64,000 nucleotides of DNA from Herpetosiphon geysericola (lineage in GTDB: Bacteria > Chloroflexota > Chloroflexia > Chloroflexales > Herpetosiphonaceae). Shown one piece after another: positions 25,968 through 35,835 of this stretch. Within the stretch, counting starts at the first letter, position 1. Each line of letters begins with the position of its first letter. The position numbers and the translations under genes were made by a program. The DNA is taken from positions 1-64,000 of the forward strand of contig NZ_LGKP01000013.1 of assembly GCF_001306135.1 (NCBI RefSeq). The letters run 5' to 3'. The notes beneath the pieces were generated by a model. It did not search any database and was not told the origin of the DNA. It saw only the letters and a program-made list of their open reading frames with translations.

Positions 25968-25995
25968 TTGACAGGTTACTTTTTTTGACTAAGAT
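25968..25995 (+). promoter_or_regulatory. Promoter of the GH74 xyloglucanase gene
   Basis: TTGACA (25968-25973) is followed after 16 bp by TAAGAT (25990-25995). A long leader of about 230 bp carrying two palindromic operators separates it from the ATG at 26236. Confidence 0.5.
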
Positions 25996-26020
25996 GCTTT
26001 ATTAACCGCTATTTAATTTT

Positions 26021-26034
26021 TGAGACCGGTTCCA
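26021..26034. promoter_or_regulatory. LacI-type operator TGAGACCGGTTCCA (GH74 gene)
   Basis: This imperfect palindrome is centred on CCGG, about 25 bp downstream of the -10. The identical 14-mer occurs at 32223-32236 before the GH6 cellulase. An exact match at the same kind of position before two functionally linked genes is strong evidence for a shared regulator, probably of the LacI/CelR type. Confidence 0.75.
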
Positions 26035-26100
26035 ATAATGTCAATAGTGAAGGAGGTTTCTTTGTTCATTGAGCGTAGTAAGCTCTAGACTACTGTAGTT

Positions 26101-26118
26101 CTTGGAATCGATTCCAAG
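26101..26118. promoter_or_regulatory. 18-bp perfect palindrome CTTGGAATCGATTCCAAG (GH74 leader)
   Basis: This is a perfect LacI-type palindrome with a central CG, 80 bp after the first operator. The spacing is close to a whole number of helical turns and would allow looping. Confidence 0.7.
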
Positions 26119-26235
26119 GGAAATTCTAGATTGTTCCTCATAAGGCCAAGCCCATTCTTGCTTCGATTATACTTTGTGCTTGCCTGCTGCTTTACCTAAT
26201 AGATTTGATCCTAGGGTGCAAAGGAGACCCCATCT

Positions 26236-29079
26236 ATGCGTATGCTAAAGATGGCCGCAGCAGTAGTGGTGCTGTTTGCAGGCGTGATTCAAGCAATGGT
26301 CGCCGTACCGCAATCGCGGGCGGCAAGCAGCCAGCCCTATACATGGGCCAATGCTGAGATTGTTGGCGGCGGTTTTGTGCCGGGCATTGTTTATAACCAG
26401 AGCGAACGCAATTTGGTCTATGCGCGTACCGATATTGGCGGCGCCTATCGTTGGAACCCAACGACCAAACGTTGGATTCCGCTGACCGACTGGATTAATG
26501 CAACCGATTGGAATTGGACAGGGATTGAGAGCTTAGCTACCGACCCTGTTGAACCCAATCGCCTCTATTTGGCCGCTGGTACGTATACCAACGATTGGAC
26601 TTCGGCTAACGGTGCAATTTTACGCTCGAATGATAAAGGCAATACCTGGAGCCGCACTGATTTGCCCTTTAAGCTTGGTGGTAATATGCCAGGCCGCTCG
26701 ATGGGCGAACGCTTGGCAATTGACCCCAACAAAAATAGCGTGCTCTATCTTGGGACGCGCGGCCAAGGGCTTTGGCGCAGCACCGATTATGGGGTGACAT
26801 GGGCCAAAGTGACGAGTTTTTCGGCAGTCGGCAACTACACCGATCCCTATTTTGGCGACCGAACTGGGGTTGTGTGGGTGACATTTGACCCGCGTAGCGG
26901 CAGCAATGGCAGCGCTTCGCAGGTAATTTATGCAGGTGTGGTCGATACGACCACCAGCATTTATCGCAGCACTGACGGCGGCGCAACTTGGGCTGCCTTG
27001 GCGGGCCAACCAACTGCTGGCTATTTTCCGCATCACGCAACATTGGCCTCCAATGGCATGCTCTACATCACCTACAGCGATACGCCTGGGCCTTACGATG
27101 GCGGCAAGGGTGATGTTTGGAAATATAACACCGCCAATCAAACGTGGACGAATATTAGCCCCATTCCTTCGAGCAGCGCCGACGATTATTTTGGCTATGG
27201 CGGCTTGGCGGTTGATGCCCAAAACCCCAATACCTTGGTGGTCAGCAGCCTTAATTCATGGTGGCCCGATGCCTTGCTCTATCGCAGCACCGATGGCGGG
27301 GCAACCTGGAGCGGCATTTGGTCGTGGGGCAATTATCCAGAACGGATTTTCCGCTATACCCAAACTATTAGCACCGCGCCATGGCTTGATTTTGGTGGCA
27401 CGGCCAATGCGCCGGAAGTTGCACCAAAATTGGGCTGGATGATCGGTGATATCGAAATTGATCCTTTTGATTCGAATACGCTGCTGTATGGCACAGGCGC
27501 AACCATTTATGGCACCAGCAATTTGACCGCTTGGGACACTGGTGGCACGGTTGACTTGGATGTGCGCGCGCATGGGCTTGAAGAAACGGCAGTGCTCGAT
27601 TTGATTAGCCCACCATCGGGCGCGAATTTGGTCAGCTCATTGGGCGATATTGCTGGTTTTTACCATACTAGCCTGAACGTAGCCCCATCATGGTCGAACG
27701 GCTTGCAGCTTGGTACATCAACTGGCATCGATTTTGCTGAAAAGATGCCAACGACGATGGCGCGGGTTGGCTATGTTTCTGAAGGCAGCACAACCAAAAA
27801 ATTAGCCTGTTCGTGGGATGGTGGCAAGAACTGGTCTCATGCTTCGAGTGAACCAACTGGCGCAGTTGGTGGCGGTAAAGTTGCTGTTGCCGCCGATGGT
27901 GCCAACCTTATTTGGAGCGGTACGAGCGCTCCAGTGAGCGTGGCCAGTGGTTGTGGCAACTCATGGACGGCCAGCGCTGGGATTCCAAGTGGCGCAGTGG
28001 TGGTTGCCGATCGGGTTAATGCCAAAACTTTCTATGGCATTGCCGCAGGTAGCTTCTACCGCAGCACCGATGGCGGCTTAAACTTTAGCCTCGTTGCCAG
28101 CAACTTGCCTGCTGAAACCACCAAAATCAAAGCAGTCCCAGGGATTGAAGGCGATGTTTGGTTGGCTGGGCGCAACGATGGCTTGTATCATTCGACCAAT
28201 GGTGGCACAAGCTTCAGCAAAATTGCTGGAGTTCAAGTTGCCAACGTGGTTGGTTTTGGCAAGGCTGCACCAGGCCAGAGCTATCAGGCAATCTATATTA
28301 CTGGCACGATTGATGGAGCTGAGGGCTTCTTCCGCTCGGATGATGGCGGCACAACTTGGGTGCGCATCAACGATGATCAACATCAATATGGCTCGACCAA
28401 TGAAACGATTACTGGCGATCCCCGAATTTATGGCCGCGTGTATATTGGGACGAACGGGCGCGGGGTTATTTATGGCGATATCGCTGGCTCAACCCCGACC
28501 ACTACGCCAGCCCCAGCCACGGCAACCGCAACCAGCGTGCCAGCTACGGCAACCAGTGCGCCTGCAACCGCAACGGCGACGCGGGTTCCAGCAACTGGCA
28601 CGCCAACCTTTGTGCCTGCGACTAACACGCCAACCGCGACTCGCGTGCCAGCCACTGCAACAGCGACTCGCGTACCAGCGACAACTACGCCAACCGCACT
28701 GTCATTGACTCCAACGCCAACCAGCGTGCCAACCGCAACATCCACGCCGTCGGCTGGTGGTTGCAGAATCAATTATGCGGTCAATCAGTGGAACACGGGC
28801 TTTACTGGCAATCTAACAATCACAAAGTTGGGTGCGCCGATTAGCGGTGGCTGGACGTTGACCTGGAATTTTGCCAATGGTCAAACAATTAGCAGCAGTT
28901 GGAACACGGTTTTGACGCAAACTGGCACAGCAGTGACAGCCAAGCATAGCGCCGATTGGAATGCGACGATTGCAACCAATGGTACGCAAAGCTTTGGCTT
29001 TATCGCAAGCCATAATGGCAGCAATGCTGTGCCAACCAACTTTGTTTTGAATGGAGTTGCTTGTAGCGTTGCTCCATAA
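26236..29079 (+). CDS. Secreted xyloglucanase: GH74 catalytic module, Thr/Pro linker, CBM2
   Basis: This is a 947-residue protein; AAGGAG lies before the ATG. After a signal peptide (about 1-30) comes a GH74 double seven-bladed propeller (about 35-750), starting YTWANAEIVGGGFVPGI and NLVYARTDIGGAYRW, with many BNR-type blades (SxDxGxTW, for example RSTDYGVTWAKV and RSTDGGATW). The TDIGG Asp and a second Asp in GGLAVD are the expected catalytic pair. A linker of PTATA/VPATAT repeats (about 752-845) precedes a C-terminal CBM2 (about 846-947, CRINYAVNQWNTGFTGNLTI). It should cut xyloglucan in plant cell walls while bound to cellulose. Two LacI-type operators control it. Confidence 0.92.
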   Translation: MRMLKMAAAVVVLFAGVIQAMVAVPQSRAASSQPYTWANAEIVGGGFVPGIVYNQSERNLVYARTDIGGAYRWNPTTKRWIPLTDWINATDWNWTGIESLATDPVEPNRLYLAAGTYTNDWTSANGAILRSNDKGNTWSRTDLPFKLGGNMPGRSMGERLAIDPNKNSVLYLGTRGQGLWRSTDYGVTWAKVTSFSAVGNYTDPYFGDRTGVVWVTFDPRSGSNGSASQVIYAGVVDTTTSIYRSTDGGATWAALAGQPTAGYFPHHATLASNGMLYITYSDTPGPYDGGKGDVWKYNTANQTWTNISPIPSSSADDYFGYGGLAVDAQNPNTLVVSSLNSWWPDALLYRSTDGGATWSGIWSWGNYPERIFRYTQTISTAPWLDFGGTANAPEVAPKLGWMIGDIEIDPFDSNTLLYGTGATIYGTSNLTAWDTGGTVDLDVRAHGLEETAVLDLISPPSGANLVSSLGDIAGFYHTSLNVAPSWSNGLQLGTSTGIDFAEKMPTTMARVGYVSEGSTTKKLACSWDGGKNWSHASSEPTGAVGGGKVAVAADGANLIWSGTSAPVSVASGCGNSWTASAGIPSGAVVVADRVNAKTFYGIAAGSFYRSTDGGLNFSLVASNLPAETTKIKAVPGIEGDVWLAGRNDGLYHSTNGGTSFSKIAGVQVANVVGFGKAAPGQSYQAIYITGTIDGAEGFFRSDDGGTTWVRINDDQHQYGSTNETITGDPRIYGRVYIGTNGRGVIYGDIAGSTPTTTPAPATATATSVPATATSAPATATATRVPATGTPTFVPATNTPTATRVPATATATRVPATTTPTALSLTPTPTSVPTATSTPSAGGCRINYAVNQWNTGFTGNLTITKLGAPISGGWTLTWNFANGQTISSSWNTVLTQTGTAVTAKHSADWNATIATNGTQSFGFIASHNGSNAVPTNFVLNGVACSVAP

Positions 29080-29131
29080 TTGTTCGTGCAGTGAGTTTGC
29101 TTCTAGGCAGCAGGCTCGCTCAATGTTGGTA

Positions 29132-29179
29132 GCCACTGGCGAGCTTGCTTCTAGGTAGCGGGCTTGCTAGTGGCTTTGT
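29132..29179 (+). terminator. Terminator after the xyloglucanase gene, overlapping the kinase stop
   Basis: A 13-bp stem GCCACTGGCGAGC/GCTTGCTAGTGGC with two G-U pairs is followed by TTTGTT. It overlaps the stop codon of the convergent kinase gene. Confidence 0.6.
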
Positions 29180-31995
29180 TGCAGCAGGTCGTGAATTTTA
29201 TTGGCCAAATCGGTAATTTCAAATGGTTTGCTGAGTAATTCCATATATTGTTCTAGCTGGCCGCTGCGCACAGCCGCCCGATCAGTATAGCCACTGACCA
29301 ACAAAATTGGTAAGTTTGGGTAGCGCTGGCGAATCTGGAGTGATAAATCGTAGCCATCGGTTTTGGGCAGGCCAATATCAGTAATCATCAAATCAATTGG
29401 GATATTTTGGGCAAAAATTGCTAAGGCACTCGTTGCATCATACGATTCGAGGGTATGGTAGCCCAACTCGCCAAGCACATCAATTAACACCATGCGCACA
29501 GCCTCATCATCCTCGACGACCAAAATCGTTGCCCCTTCAATGCTCCGGGATTGGGCCGATTCGGCAGCAAAATTCGGGTCGATGCCGCTTTCATCGCGCG
29601 GCAAATAGAGCTTAATCGTGGTGCCTTGCTCAAGTTGGCTGTCAATGTGAATATGGCCGCCAATTTGTTTGATAAAGCCATAAATCATCGATAAGCCCAA
29701 GCCTGTGCCTTGGCCGAGTGGTTTGGTGGTAAAAAACGGATCAAAGGCGCGTTCGACGATCTCACTACTCATCCCAGTCCCAGTGTCGGCAACCTCGATC
29801 AACACATAGTCTGCTGGGTCAAGCTGTTGTTGAATGGCTTGTTGAGCGTTGAGGTTGCTGGTTGCAATCCGCAGCGTTCCGCCGTATGGCATGGCATCGC
29901 GGGCATTGATCGCTAAGTTGAGTAGGGCGTTTTCCAATTGATTGGCATCAGTTTGTACCCGCCAAACATCGCTGCCAAGCGTGGTTTCGACCTGAATCTG
30001 TTCGCCAAGGCTGCGTTGGAGCAAATCGTCAAGCGATTGAATTAGGCTATTAACATTGATTGGCTGCACATCGAGCGCTTGTTGGCGCGAAAAGGCAAGC
30101 AGGCGTTGGGTCAAGGCTGCTGCGCGCTTGGCCGATTTGACTGCGCTATTGATATAGCGTTCAATCGTATCAAAACGGCCAGCATTAATCCGACGTTGTA
30201 ACAAATCAAGCCCACCCAAAATGCTAGTCAAAATATTATTAAAATCGTGGGCAATCCCACCAGTTAATTGGCCAATTGCCTCCATTTTTTGCGATTGACG
30301 GAGTTGGGTTTGCATGACCTCGATTTCAGCTTGGCGTTGTTTTTCGCTGGTAATATCGCGGGCAACACAGTACAGGTATTTATTGTCGAGCACTGCCGTC
30401 CACGAAAGCCAATGATACTTACCATCGCGATCGCGGAACCGATTTTCAAACGAGCTGGTGGGAATTCCCCGCGCCAATTTGGTAATTTCTTGCTGGGTGC
30501 GCTCCTGATCGTCTGGGTGTTCTAGCCAAGTGCTGGTGCGGCCAAGAATATCTGCATCATCCCAGCCGAGCGTGCGTTGCCAAGCAGGATTGATCGAAAG
30601 CCAATTGCCGTCTGGATCGGCAATGCCCAAGAGATCTTGGCTGACCAACCAAATGCGGTCGCGTTCGCGGGTGCGTTGGGCCACCAAGCCTTCGAGATCG
30701 TTATTGAGCGCTTGGAGTTGTTTTTCGGTGCGTTTTTCGCGGTCAATATCAATAATTGTGATTAATCCACCAGTGATCGTATTATCAAGGTCGCGGACGG
30801 GGCCGCCGATAACCTTAATCCACGCCCGCGAGCCATCGCCGCGTTGATAGTGAAAATCGCGCTCGGAAACTTGACCAGTTTGCACGGCAATCGCTAGCGG
30901 ATATTCGTGGATTGGTACAAGTTGATTATTTTCGTCGTAGGCAATCCATTCGCCATAGGCATCGGTTGCAGGCGACGGCAAAACCGGATGTAGCAAAATG
31001 CGCTCGACATGGGCATTGCCATCGGTAATTCGTCCGGTCGGAGTTTCGGCAAAGACCAAACCAACTGGCAAGGTATCGAAAATTGCTCGTAAACGGGCTT
31101 CGCTATGGGCCAAAGCATCTTCGCGGCGCTTGCGTTCGGTAATATCGATCAGCACGCCAGGAAAGCGCTGTGGTTGATTATTTTCAAAAATACAAAAGCC
31201 ACTTGCTTCGACCCAACGATAGCCACCATCGCGGTGGCGCACCCGATATTCGGCCTGATACGATTGGCCATTATGAATCGCTGATTCGATCAAGTGCGCA
31301 ATGCTTGGGCGATCATCAGGATGAATTGACTCAAACATGGTGCTGACGCTCACGCCTTGGCTTGCAAGCACCGGATCAAGCGAAAAATACTCGGCAAAAC
31401 GGGGATCGACGATACAGCGATCGGCCACAATATCCCAATCCCATGTGCCGATTAACAAGCCAGCATCTAAGGCTAATTGATAGCGTTCTTCGGCGCGATA
31501 GCGTTGTTGCTCAGCCAGCACTTGCGACGTTATTTCGACAACTAAGGCCATAACTCCCAGAATTTCGCCCTGTTGATCAACGATTGGGCTATAACTTAAG
31601 TCAAACCATGCTTGTTCAGTACGCCCATTCCGTTGGAGCATCAAAGCGTGCTTTTCATAGGTCAGGCTTTGGCCTGTAAACACCTGATCGAGGATCGCTT
31701 GATTAAAATCGGCAATTTCAGGCCACGCTTCAAGAATTGGACGGCCAAAAAGCTCAGGGTGGCGCGAACCAGCGATGGTCGAATAGCTAGCATTGTAGAT
31801 TAGCAGGCCTTGCCTGCCCCATAACGTGGCGATCGCAACCGGAACCGCCAGCATCATATCCACGATGCTGCGCATGGTAGTTGGCCATGTTTCCATTGCC
31901 CCAAGCGGCGTTGAGCGCCAATCAAAGCTCTGAAGTAAGTTGGTGATCGTAGCTTGATCGACGCGAGGCTCGGCGGTTCGTAACGAATTCGGCAT
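29167..31995 (-). CDS. Multi-PAS hybrid histidine kinase
   Basis: This is a 942-residue protein from ATG 31995 (AAAGGA upstream); an in-frame TTG at 32079 is less likely. No membrane segments are seen, so it is cytosolic. There are four PAS-like domains at about 20-150, 165-285, 295-425 and 435-555 (PAC-type ends [35 protein letters not shown]). HisKA follows with [16 protein letters not shown], then HATPase ([19 protein letters not shown]) and a C-terminal receiver ([24 protein letters not shown]). It lies between the two glycoside hydrolase genes. A role in sensing for them is possible, but a LacI-type repressor is the better-supported control. Confidence 0.92.
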   Translation of the reverse strand: MPNSLRTAEPRVDQATITNLLQSFDWRSTPLGAMETWPTTMRSIVDMMLAVPVAIATLWGRQGLLIYNASYSTIAGSRHPELFGRPILEAWPEIADFNQAILDQVFTGQSLTYEKHALMLQRNGRTEQAWFDLSYSPIVDQQGEILGVMALVVEITSQVLAEQQRYRAEERYQLALDAGLLIGTWDWDIVADRCIVDPRFAEYFSLDPVLASQGVSVSTMFESIHPDDRPSIAHLIESAIHNGQSYQAEYRVRHRDGGYRWVEASGFCIFENNQPQRFPGVLIDITERKRREDALAHSEARLRAIFDTLPVGLVFAETPTGRITDGNAHVERILLHPVLPSPATDAYGEWIAYDENNQLVPIHEYPLAIAVQTGQVSERDFHYQRGDGSRAWIKVIGGPVRDLDNTITGGLITIIDIDREKRTEKQLQALNNDLEGLVAQRTRERDRIWLVSQDLLGIADPDGNWLSINPAWQRTLGWDDADILGRTSTWLEHPDDQERTQQEITKLARGIPTSSFENRFRDRDGKYHWLSWTAVLDNKYLYCVARDITSEKQRQAEIEVMQTQLRQSQKMEAIGQLTGGIAHDFNNILTSILGGLDLLQRRINAGRFDTIERYINSAVKSAKRAAALTQRLLAFSRQQALDVQPINVNSLIQSLDDLLQRSLGEQIQVETTLGSDVWRVQTDANQLENALLNLAINARDAMPYGGTLRIATSNLNAQQAIQQQLDPADYVLIEVADTGTGMSSEIVERAFDPFFTTKPLGQGTGLGLSMIYGFIKQIGGHIHIDSQLEQGTTIKLYLPRDESGIDPNFAAESAQSRSIEGATILVVEDDEAVRMVLIDVLGELGYHTLESYDATSALAIFAQNIPIDLMITDIGLPKTDGYDLSLQIRQRYPNLPILLVSGYTDRAAVRSGQLEQYMELLSKPFEITDLANKIHDLLQQSH

Positions 31996-32110
31996 GGCAA
32001 TCTGATCCTTTATGTCCTGAAAATGCGTGTTGTTATTGTACCAAAAACGTTGCCACCAAACCGACTTTCGCCTAATCAATTTTTACTTAAAAATTTCTAA
32101 AGAAATCCTA

Positions 32111-32139
32111 TTGACAAAGTTGATTAAAAGCTTTAACAT
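32111..32139 (+). promoter_or_regulatory. Strong promoter of the GH6 cellulase gene
   Basis: A perfect -35 TTGACA (32111-32116), a 17-bp spacer, then TAACAT (32134-32139). The first operator starts about 12 bp further on, over the expected transcription start. Confidence 0.75.
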
Positions 32140-32150
32140 TTTTGTAATAG

Positions 32151-32170
32151 TTTTGGGATCGATCTCAAAA
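32151..32170. promoter_or_regulatory. 20-bp palindromic operator at the GH6 transcription start
   Basis: TTTTGGGATCGATCTCAAAA is symmetric except for one pair. It is of LacI type with a central CG. Its place at about +5 to +25 fits repression of initiation. Confidence 0.7.
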
Positions 32171-32222
32171 AACGTCCTCGCCTCCATCCCAATCTCTCTT
32201 TTCAGGCAATTAAGCACTGTAA

Positions 32223-32236
32223 ATGAGACCGGTTCC
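32223..32236. promoter_or_regulatory. LacI-type operator TGAGACCGGTTCCA (GH6 gene)
   Basis: This is identical to the site at 26021-26034 before the xyloglucanase. It lies in the leader, 122 bp before the ATG, as the second operator of the pair. Confidence 0.75.
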
Positions 32237-32357
32237 AAAGGAGGATATCCACTTCAAGCAGTTTCCACGTTGAACGACAATGAATTGTTTGTGTACATAA
32301 AACCATGCGCGTTTTAATCGATGAAGAGTACACATACTACGCAAGGAGGCGAATTCG

Positions 32358-35300
32358 ATGGCTCGGATCTTTAATTCCCGTGGATTAATTCTGGTTCTTT
32401 TAACCGCCGTGGTTAGCAGTGGCTTAGGCCAACTTAATGCCAAACCAACCGCCGCAGCTACCAGCTGCGAAGTCGTCTATAATATTGCTAACGATTGGGG
32501 TAGCGGTTTTATTGGCGATGTAACCCTCAAAAACACTGGTTCAGCGGTTTCAAACTGGATAGTTGGCTGGTCATTCGCAGGCAACCAGAACATCTCAAAT
32601 CTTTGGGGTGGGGTTGTGGCCCAAACTGGGGCGAATGTTAACGTCAGCAACGCTGGCTGGAATGGCAATATTGGCACTGGTGGCACGGTAAACTTCGGTT
32701 TCCAAGCAACCTATAGTGGCGCAAATGCCAAACCAACCGCTTTTACCCTCAATGGTGTAACCTGTGGTGGCACCGTAGTTCCAACGAGTGTCCCAACCAA
32801 CACAACGGTTCCCACCACTGTTCCGACGAACACTCCAGTTGCCAGCGCAACCACGCGCCCAACCAACACGACTGTTCCAACGAATGTTGTAACCAATACA
32901 CCGGTTCCAAGCGCAACCACGCGCCCAACCAACGTTCCGACGAACACTCCAGTTGCCAGCGCAACCACGCGCCCAACCAACACGACTGTTCCAACTAACG
33001 TCCCAACGAATACGCCAGCTCCAACCACTGAGCCTGGAATTCACGTTGCAAACCCCTTTGTTGGCGCCCAAGGCTACATCAATAGCGAATATGCTGCCCG
33101 CGTGAACGCCGAAGCCAATGCCACTGGTGGCACACTTGGTTCACAAATGCGCAAGGTTGCTGAGTATCCAACCGCCGTTTGGTTGGATCGGATTGCCGCC
33201 ATCGCTGGCAGCAGCGAATCGATGGGCTTGCGCGGTCACTTGGATGCAGCGCTCGTGCAACAACAAACCAGCGGCCAACAAGTTGCGATTACGATTGTCG
33301 TCTACGACTTGCCCAACCGCGACTGTGCGGCTTTGGCTTCAAACGGCGAGTTGAAAATCGCGGAAAATGGCTTGGCTCGCTACAAAGCGGAGTATATCGA
33401 CCCGATTGCGGCGATTGTGGGCGAGAGCAAATATGCCTCGTTGCGGATTGTGGTGGTGCTGGAACCAGATTCCCTTTCGAACTTGGTGACCAACGCCAAC
33501 ATTCCGGCCTGTGCCGAAGCGATTTCGAGCGGTGCATATGTCCAAGGTGTCCAATATGCCATCAACAAACTGAATGTGACCAGCAATGTCTACATCTACA
33601 TGGACATTGCCCACTCCGGTTGGTTGGGCTGGGATAGCAACTTCACGCCTGCGATTCAGCTGTACACCCAAACGGTGCGCGGCACGACCAAAGGCTTGAG
33701 TGGGATCGATGGCTTCATCTCGAACACCGCGAACTACACGCCATTGAACGAAGTGTTCTTGCCCAACTCGGGCTTGACCTTGGGTGGTGGCAATCCGATT
33801 CGCTCATCGTTGTTCTACGAATGGAACCCGTACTTCGACGAAGTGGATTATGTGGTGGCGATGCGCAACGCCTTCATCAGCGCCGGCTTCCCAAGTGGGA
33901 TTGGGATGTTGATTGATACCAGCCGTAACGGTTGGGGTGGCACGGCTCGGCCAACGGCGGTAAGCAGCTCGAACTCGTTGGAAATCTATGTCAACGATTC
34001 GAAGTTGGATCGGCGTCCACACCGTGGTGGCTGGTGTAACCAAGCAGGGGCCGGGATTGGCGAACGGCCAACGGCAGCACCAGTGAGTGGGATTGATGCC
34101 TATGTGTGGGTCAAGCCTCCAGGCGAATCCGACGGCGTGGCGACGGCAGGGGTGATTGACCCCACCGACCCCGCCAAGCAGTTTGACGCGATGTGTGACC
34201 CGAATGCTCAAAACCGCTACAACCCAGCGTACCCAACCAATGCATTGGCGGGAGCACCCCACGCAGGGCGCTGGTTCTCAGCCCAATTCGCCATGTTGGT
34301 TCGCAACGCGTATCCTGCAATTTCGCAATCGACCAACCCAACTACAACTCCAGTTGCAACGACGGTTCCTGCAACTAGCACGCCAGTTGGCACGCCTGCT
34401 CCAACCAGCACGCCAGCCCCAACGAGCACACCAGCCCCAACCAGCGTTCCTGGTGTCCACGTGCCAAACCCCTTTGTTGGCGCCCAAGGCTACATCAATA
34501 GCGAATATGCTGCCCGCGTGAACGCCGAAGCCGATGCCACTGGTGGCACACTTGGTTCACAAATGCGCAAAGTTGCTGAGTATCCAACCGCTGTCTGGTT
34601 GGATCGGATTGCCGCCATCGCTGGTAGCAGCGAATCGATGGGCTTGCGTGGTCACTTGGATGCAGCGCTCGTGCAACAACAAACCAGCGGCCAACAAGTT
34701 GCGATTACGATTGTCGTCTATGACTTGCCCAACCGCGACTGTGCCGCTTTGGCTTCAAACGGTGAGTTGAAAATTGCGGAAAATGGCTTGGCTCGCTACA
34801 AAGCGGAATATATCGACCCAATTGCCGCGATTGTGGGCGAGAGCAAATATGCACCGTTGCGGATTGTGGTGGTATTGGAACCAGATTCCCTCTCGAACTT
34901 GGTGACCAACGCCAACATTCCGGCCTGTGCCGAAGCGATTTCGAGCGGCGCGTATGTCCAAGGGGTCCAATATGCCATCAACAAACTGAATGTGACCAGC
35001 AACGTCTACATCTACATGGACATTGCCCACTCTGGTTGGTTGGGCTGGGACAGCAACTTCACGCCAGCGATTCAGCTGTACACCCAAACGGTGCGCGGTA
35101 CGACCAAAGGTTTGAGTGGGATCGATGGCTTCATCTCGAACACGGCCAACTACACGCCATTGAACGAAGTGTTCTTGCCCAACTCGGGCTTGACCTTGGG
35201 TGGTGGCAATCCGATTCGCTCGTCGTTGTTCTACGAATGGAACCCGTACTTCGACGAAGTGGATTATGTGGTGGCGATGCGCAACGCCTTCATCAGCGCC

Positions 35301-35747
35301 GGCTTCCCAAGTGGGATTGGGATGTTGATTGATACCAGCCGTAACGGTTGGGGTGGCACCGCTCGGCCAACGGCGGTGAGCAGTTCGAACTCGTTGGAAA
35401 TCTATGTCAACGATTCGAAGTTGGATCGGCGCCCACACCGTGGTGGCTGGTGTAACCAAGCAGGGGCCGGGATTGGCGAACGGCCAACGGCAGCCCCATT
35501 GACGGGGATTGATGCCTATGTGTGGGTCAAGCCTCCAGGCGAATCCGACGGCGTGGCAACGGCAGGGGTGATTGACCCAACCGACCCCGCCAAGCAGTTT
35601 GACGCAATGTGTGACCCGAATGCCCAAAACCGCTACAACCCCGCGTACCCAACCAATGCGTTGGCGGGAGCACCCCACGCAGGGCGCTGGTTCTCATCAC
35701 AATTCGCCATGTTGGTTCGCAACGCGTATCCTGCAATTGCACCGTAG
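32358..35747 (+). CDS. Secreted cellulase: CBM2, linker, GH6, linker, GH6 (duplicated catalytic module)
   Basis: This is a 1129-residue protein; AAGGAGG precedes the ATG. A signal peptide (about 1-34) is followed by CBM2 (about 35-137, CEVVYNIANDWGSGFIGDVT), a repetitive Thr/Pro linker (about 140-224), GH6 module A (about 226-655), a second linker (about 656-698) and GH6 module B (about 699-1129). Both modules have the family signatures VYDLPNRDCAA and VLEPDSLSN, whose Asp371 and Asp843 are the expected acid catalysts. WLGWDSNF and VWVKPPGESDG are also present in both. The modules differ at only a few residues. GH6 enzymes are inverting endoglucanases or cellobiohydrolases; which type this is cannot be decided by eye. 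Confidence 0.93.
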   Translation: MARIFNSRGLILVLLTAVVSSGLGQLNAKPTAAATSCEVVYNIANDWGSGFIGDVTLKNTGSAVSNWIVGWSFAGNQNISNLWGGVVAQTGANVNVSNAGWNGNIGTGGTVNFGFQATYSGANAKPTAFTLNGVTCGGTVVPTSVPTNTTVPTTVPTNTPVASATTRPTNTTVPTNVVTNTPVPSATTRPTNVPTNTPVASATTRPTNTTVPTNVPTNTPAPTTEPGIHVANPFVGAQGYINSEYAARVNAEANATGGTLGSQMRKVAEYPTAVWLDRIAAIAGSSESMGLRGHLDAALVQQQTSGQQVAITIVVYDLPNRDCAALASNGELKIAENGLARYKAEYIDPIAAIVGESKYASLRIVVVLEPDSLSNLVTNANIPACAEAISSGAYVQGVQYAINKLNVTSNVYIYMDIAHSGWLGWDSNFTPAIQLYTQTVRGTTKGLSGIDGFISNTANYTPLNEVFLPNSGLTLGGGNPIRSSLFYEWNPYFDEVDYVVAMRNAFISAGFPSGIGMLIDTSRNGWGGTARPTAVSSSNSLEIYVNDSKLDRRPHRGGWCNQAGAGIGERPTAAPVSGIDAYVWVKPPGESDGVATAGVIDPTDPAKQFDAMCDPNAQNRYNPAYPTNALAGAPHAGRWFSAQFAMLVRNAYPAISQSTNPTTTPVATTVPATSTPVGTPAPTSTPAPTSTPAPTSVPGVHVPNPFVGAQGYINSEYAARVNAEADATGGTLGSQMRKVAEYPTAVWLDRIAAIAGSSESMGLRGHLDAALVQQQTSGQQVAITIVVYDLPNRDCAALASNGELKIAENGLARYKAEYIDPIAAIVGESKYAPLRIVVVLEPDSLSNLVTNANIPACAEAISSGAYVQGVQYAINKLNVTSNVYIYMDIAHSGWLGWDSNFTPAIQLYTQTVRGTTKGLSGIDGFISNTANYTPLNEVFLPNSGLTLGGGNPIRSSLFYEWNPYFDEVDYVVAMRNAFISAGFPSGIGMLIDTSRNGWGGTARPTAVSSSNSLEIYVNDSKLDRRPHRGGWCNQAGAGIGERPTAAPLTGIDAYVWVKPPGESDGVATAGVIDPTDPAKQFDAMCDPNAQNRYNPAYPTNALAGAPHAGRWFSSQFAMLVRNAYPAIAP
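32780..33040 (+). repeat. Tandem repeats encoding the Thr/Pro linker of the cellulase
   Basis: Irregular repeats encode units such as VPTNTPVASATTRPTNTT. Segments of about 60 bp recur three times. This is a probable site of length variation. Confidence 0.7.
33050..34325 (+). repeat. Long direct repeat, copy A (GH6 module A)
   Basis: This matches 34466-35741 at a constant offset of 1416 bp (472 codons, in frame). Most differences are silent. Amino acid changes seen include EAN/EAD, KYAS/KYAP, VSG/LTG and SAQ/SSQ. The low divergence points to recent duplication or ongoing gene conversion. Confidence 0.92.
34466..35741 (+). repeat. Long direct repeat, copy B (GH6 module B)
   Basis: This is the second copy of the 33050-34325 repeat. 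It is followed within a few bases by the stop codon, so copy B forms the natural C-terminus. Confidence 0.92.
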
Positions 35748-35796
35748 GCTAGTTCCAACGCTGGACTATCCACGATACGCTCGCGACTAAACAGCC

Positions 35797-35829
35797 AAGG
35801 CGCAACGATTATTGCAATCGTTGCGCCTT
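35797..35829. terminator. Bidirectional terminator between cellulase and msrPQ
   Basis: A perfect 14-bp stem AAGGCGCAACGATT/AATCGTTGCGCCTT with a 5-nt loop lies between convergent genes. GTGATTTT follows on the plus strand. Confidence 0.8.
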
Positions 35830-35835
35830 GTGATT

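Noticed and set aside
32780-33040. Minisatellite separate from coding function
   Set aside because: The repeats stay in frame and encode a normal Thr/Pro linker of a secreted enzyme.
34755-35678. 307-residue minus-strand open frame inside the cellulase gene
   Set aside because: It is antisense to GH6 module B, and a matching shadow occurs in module A. It is a by-product of codon bias in the real gene.
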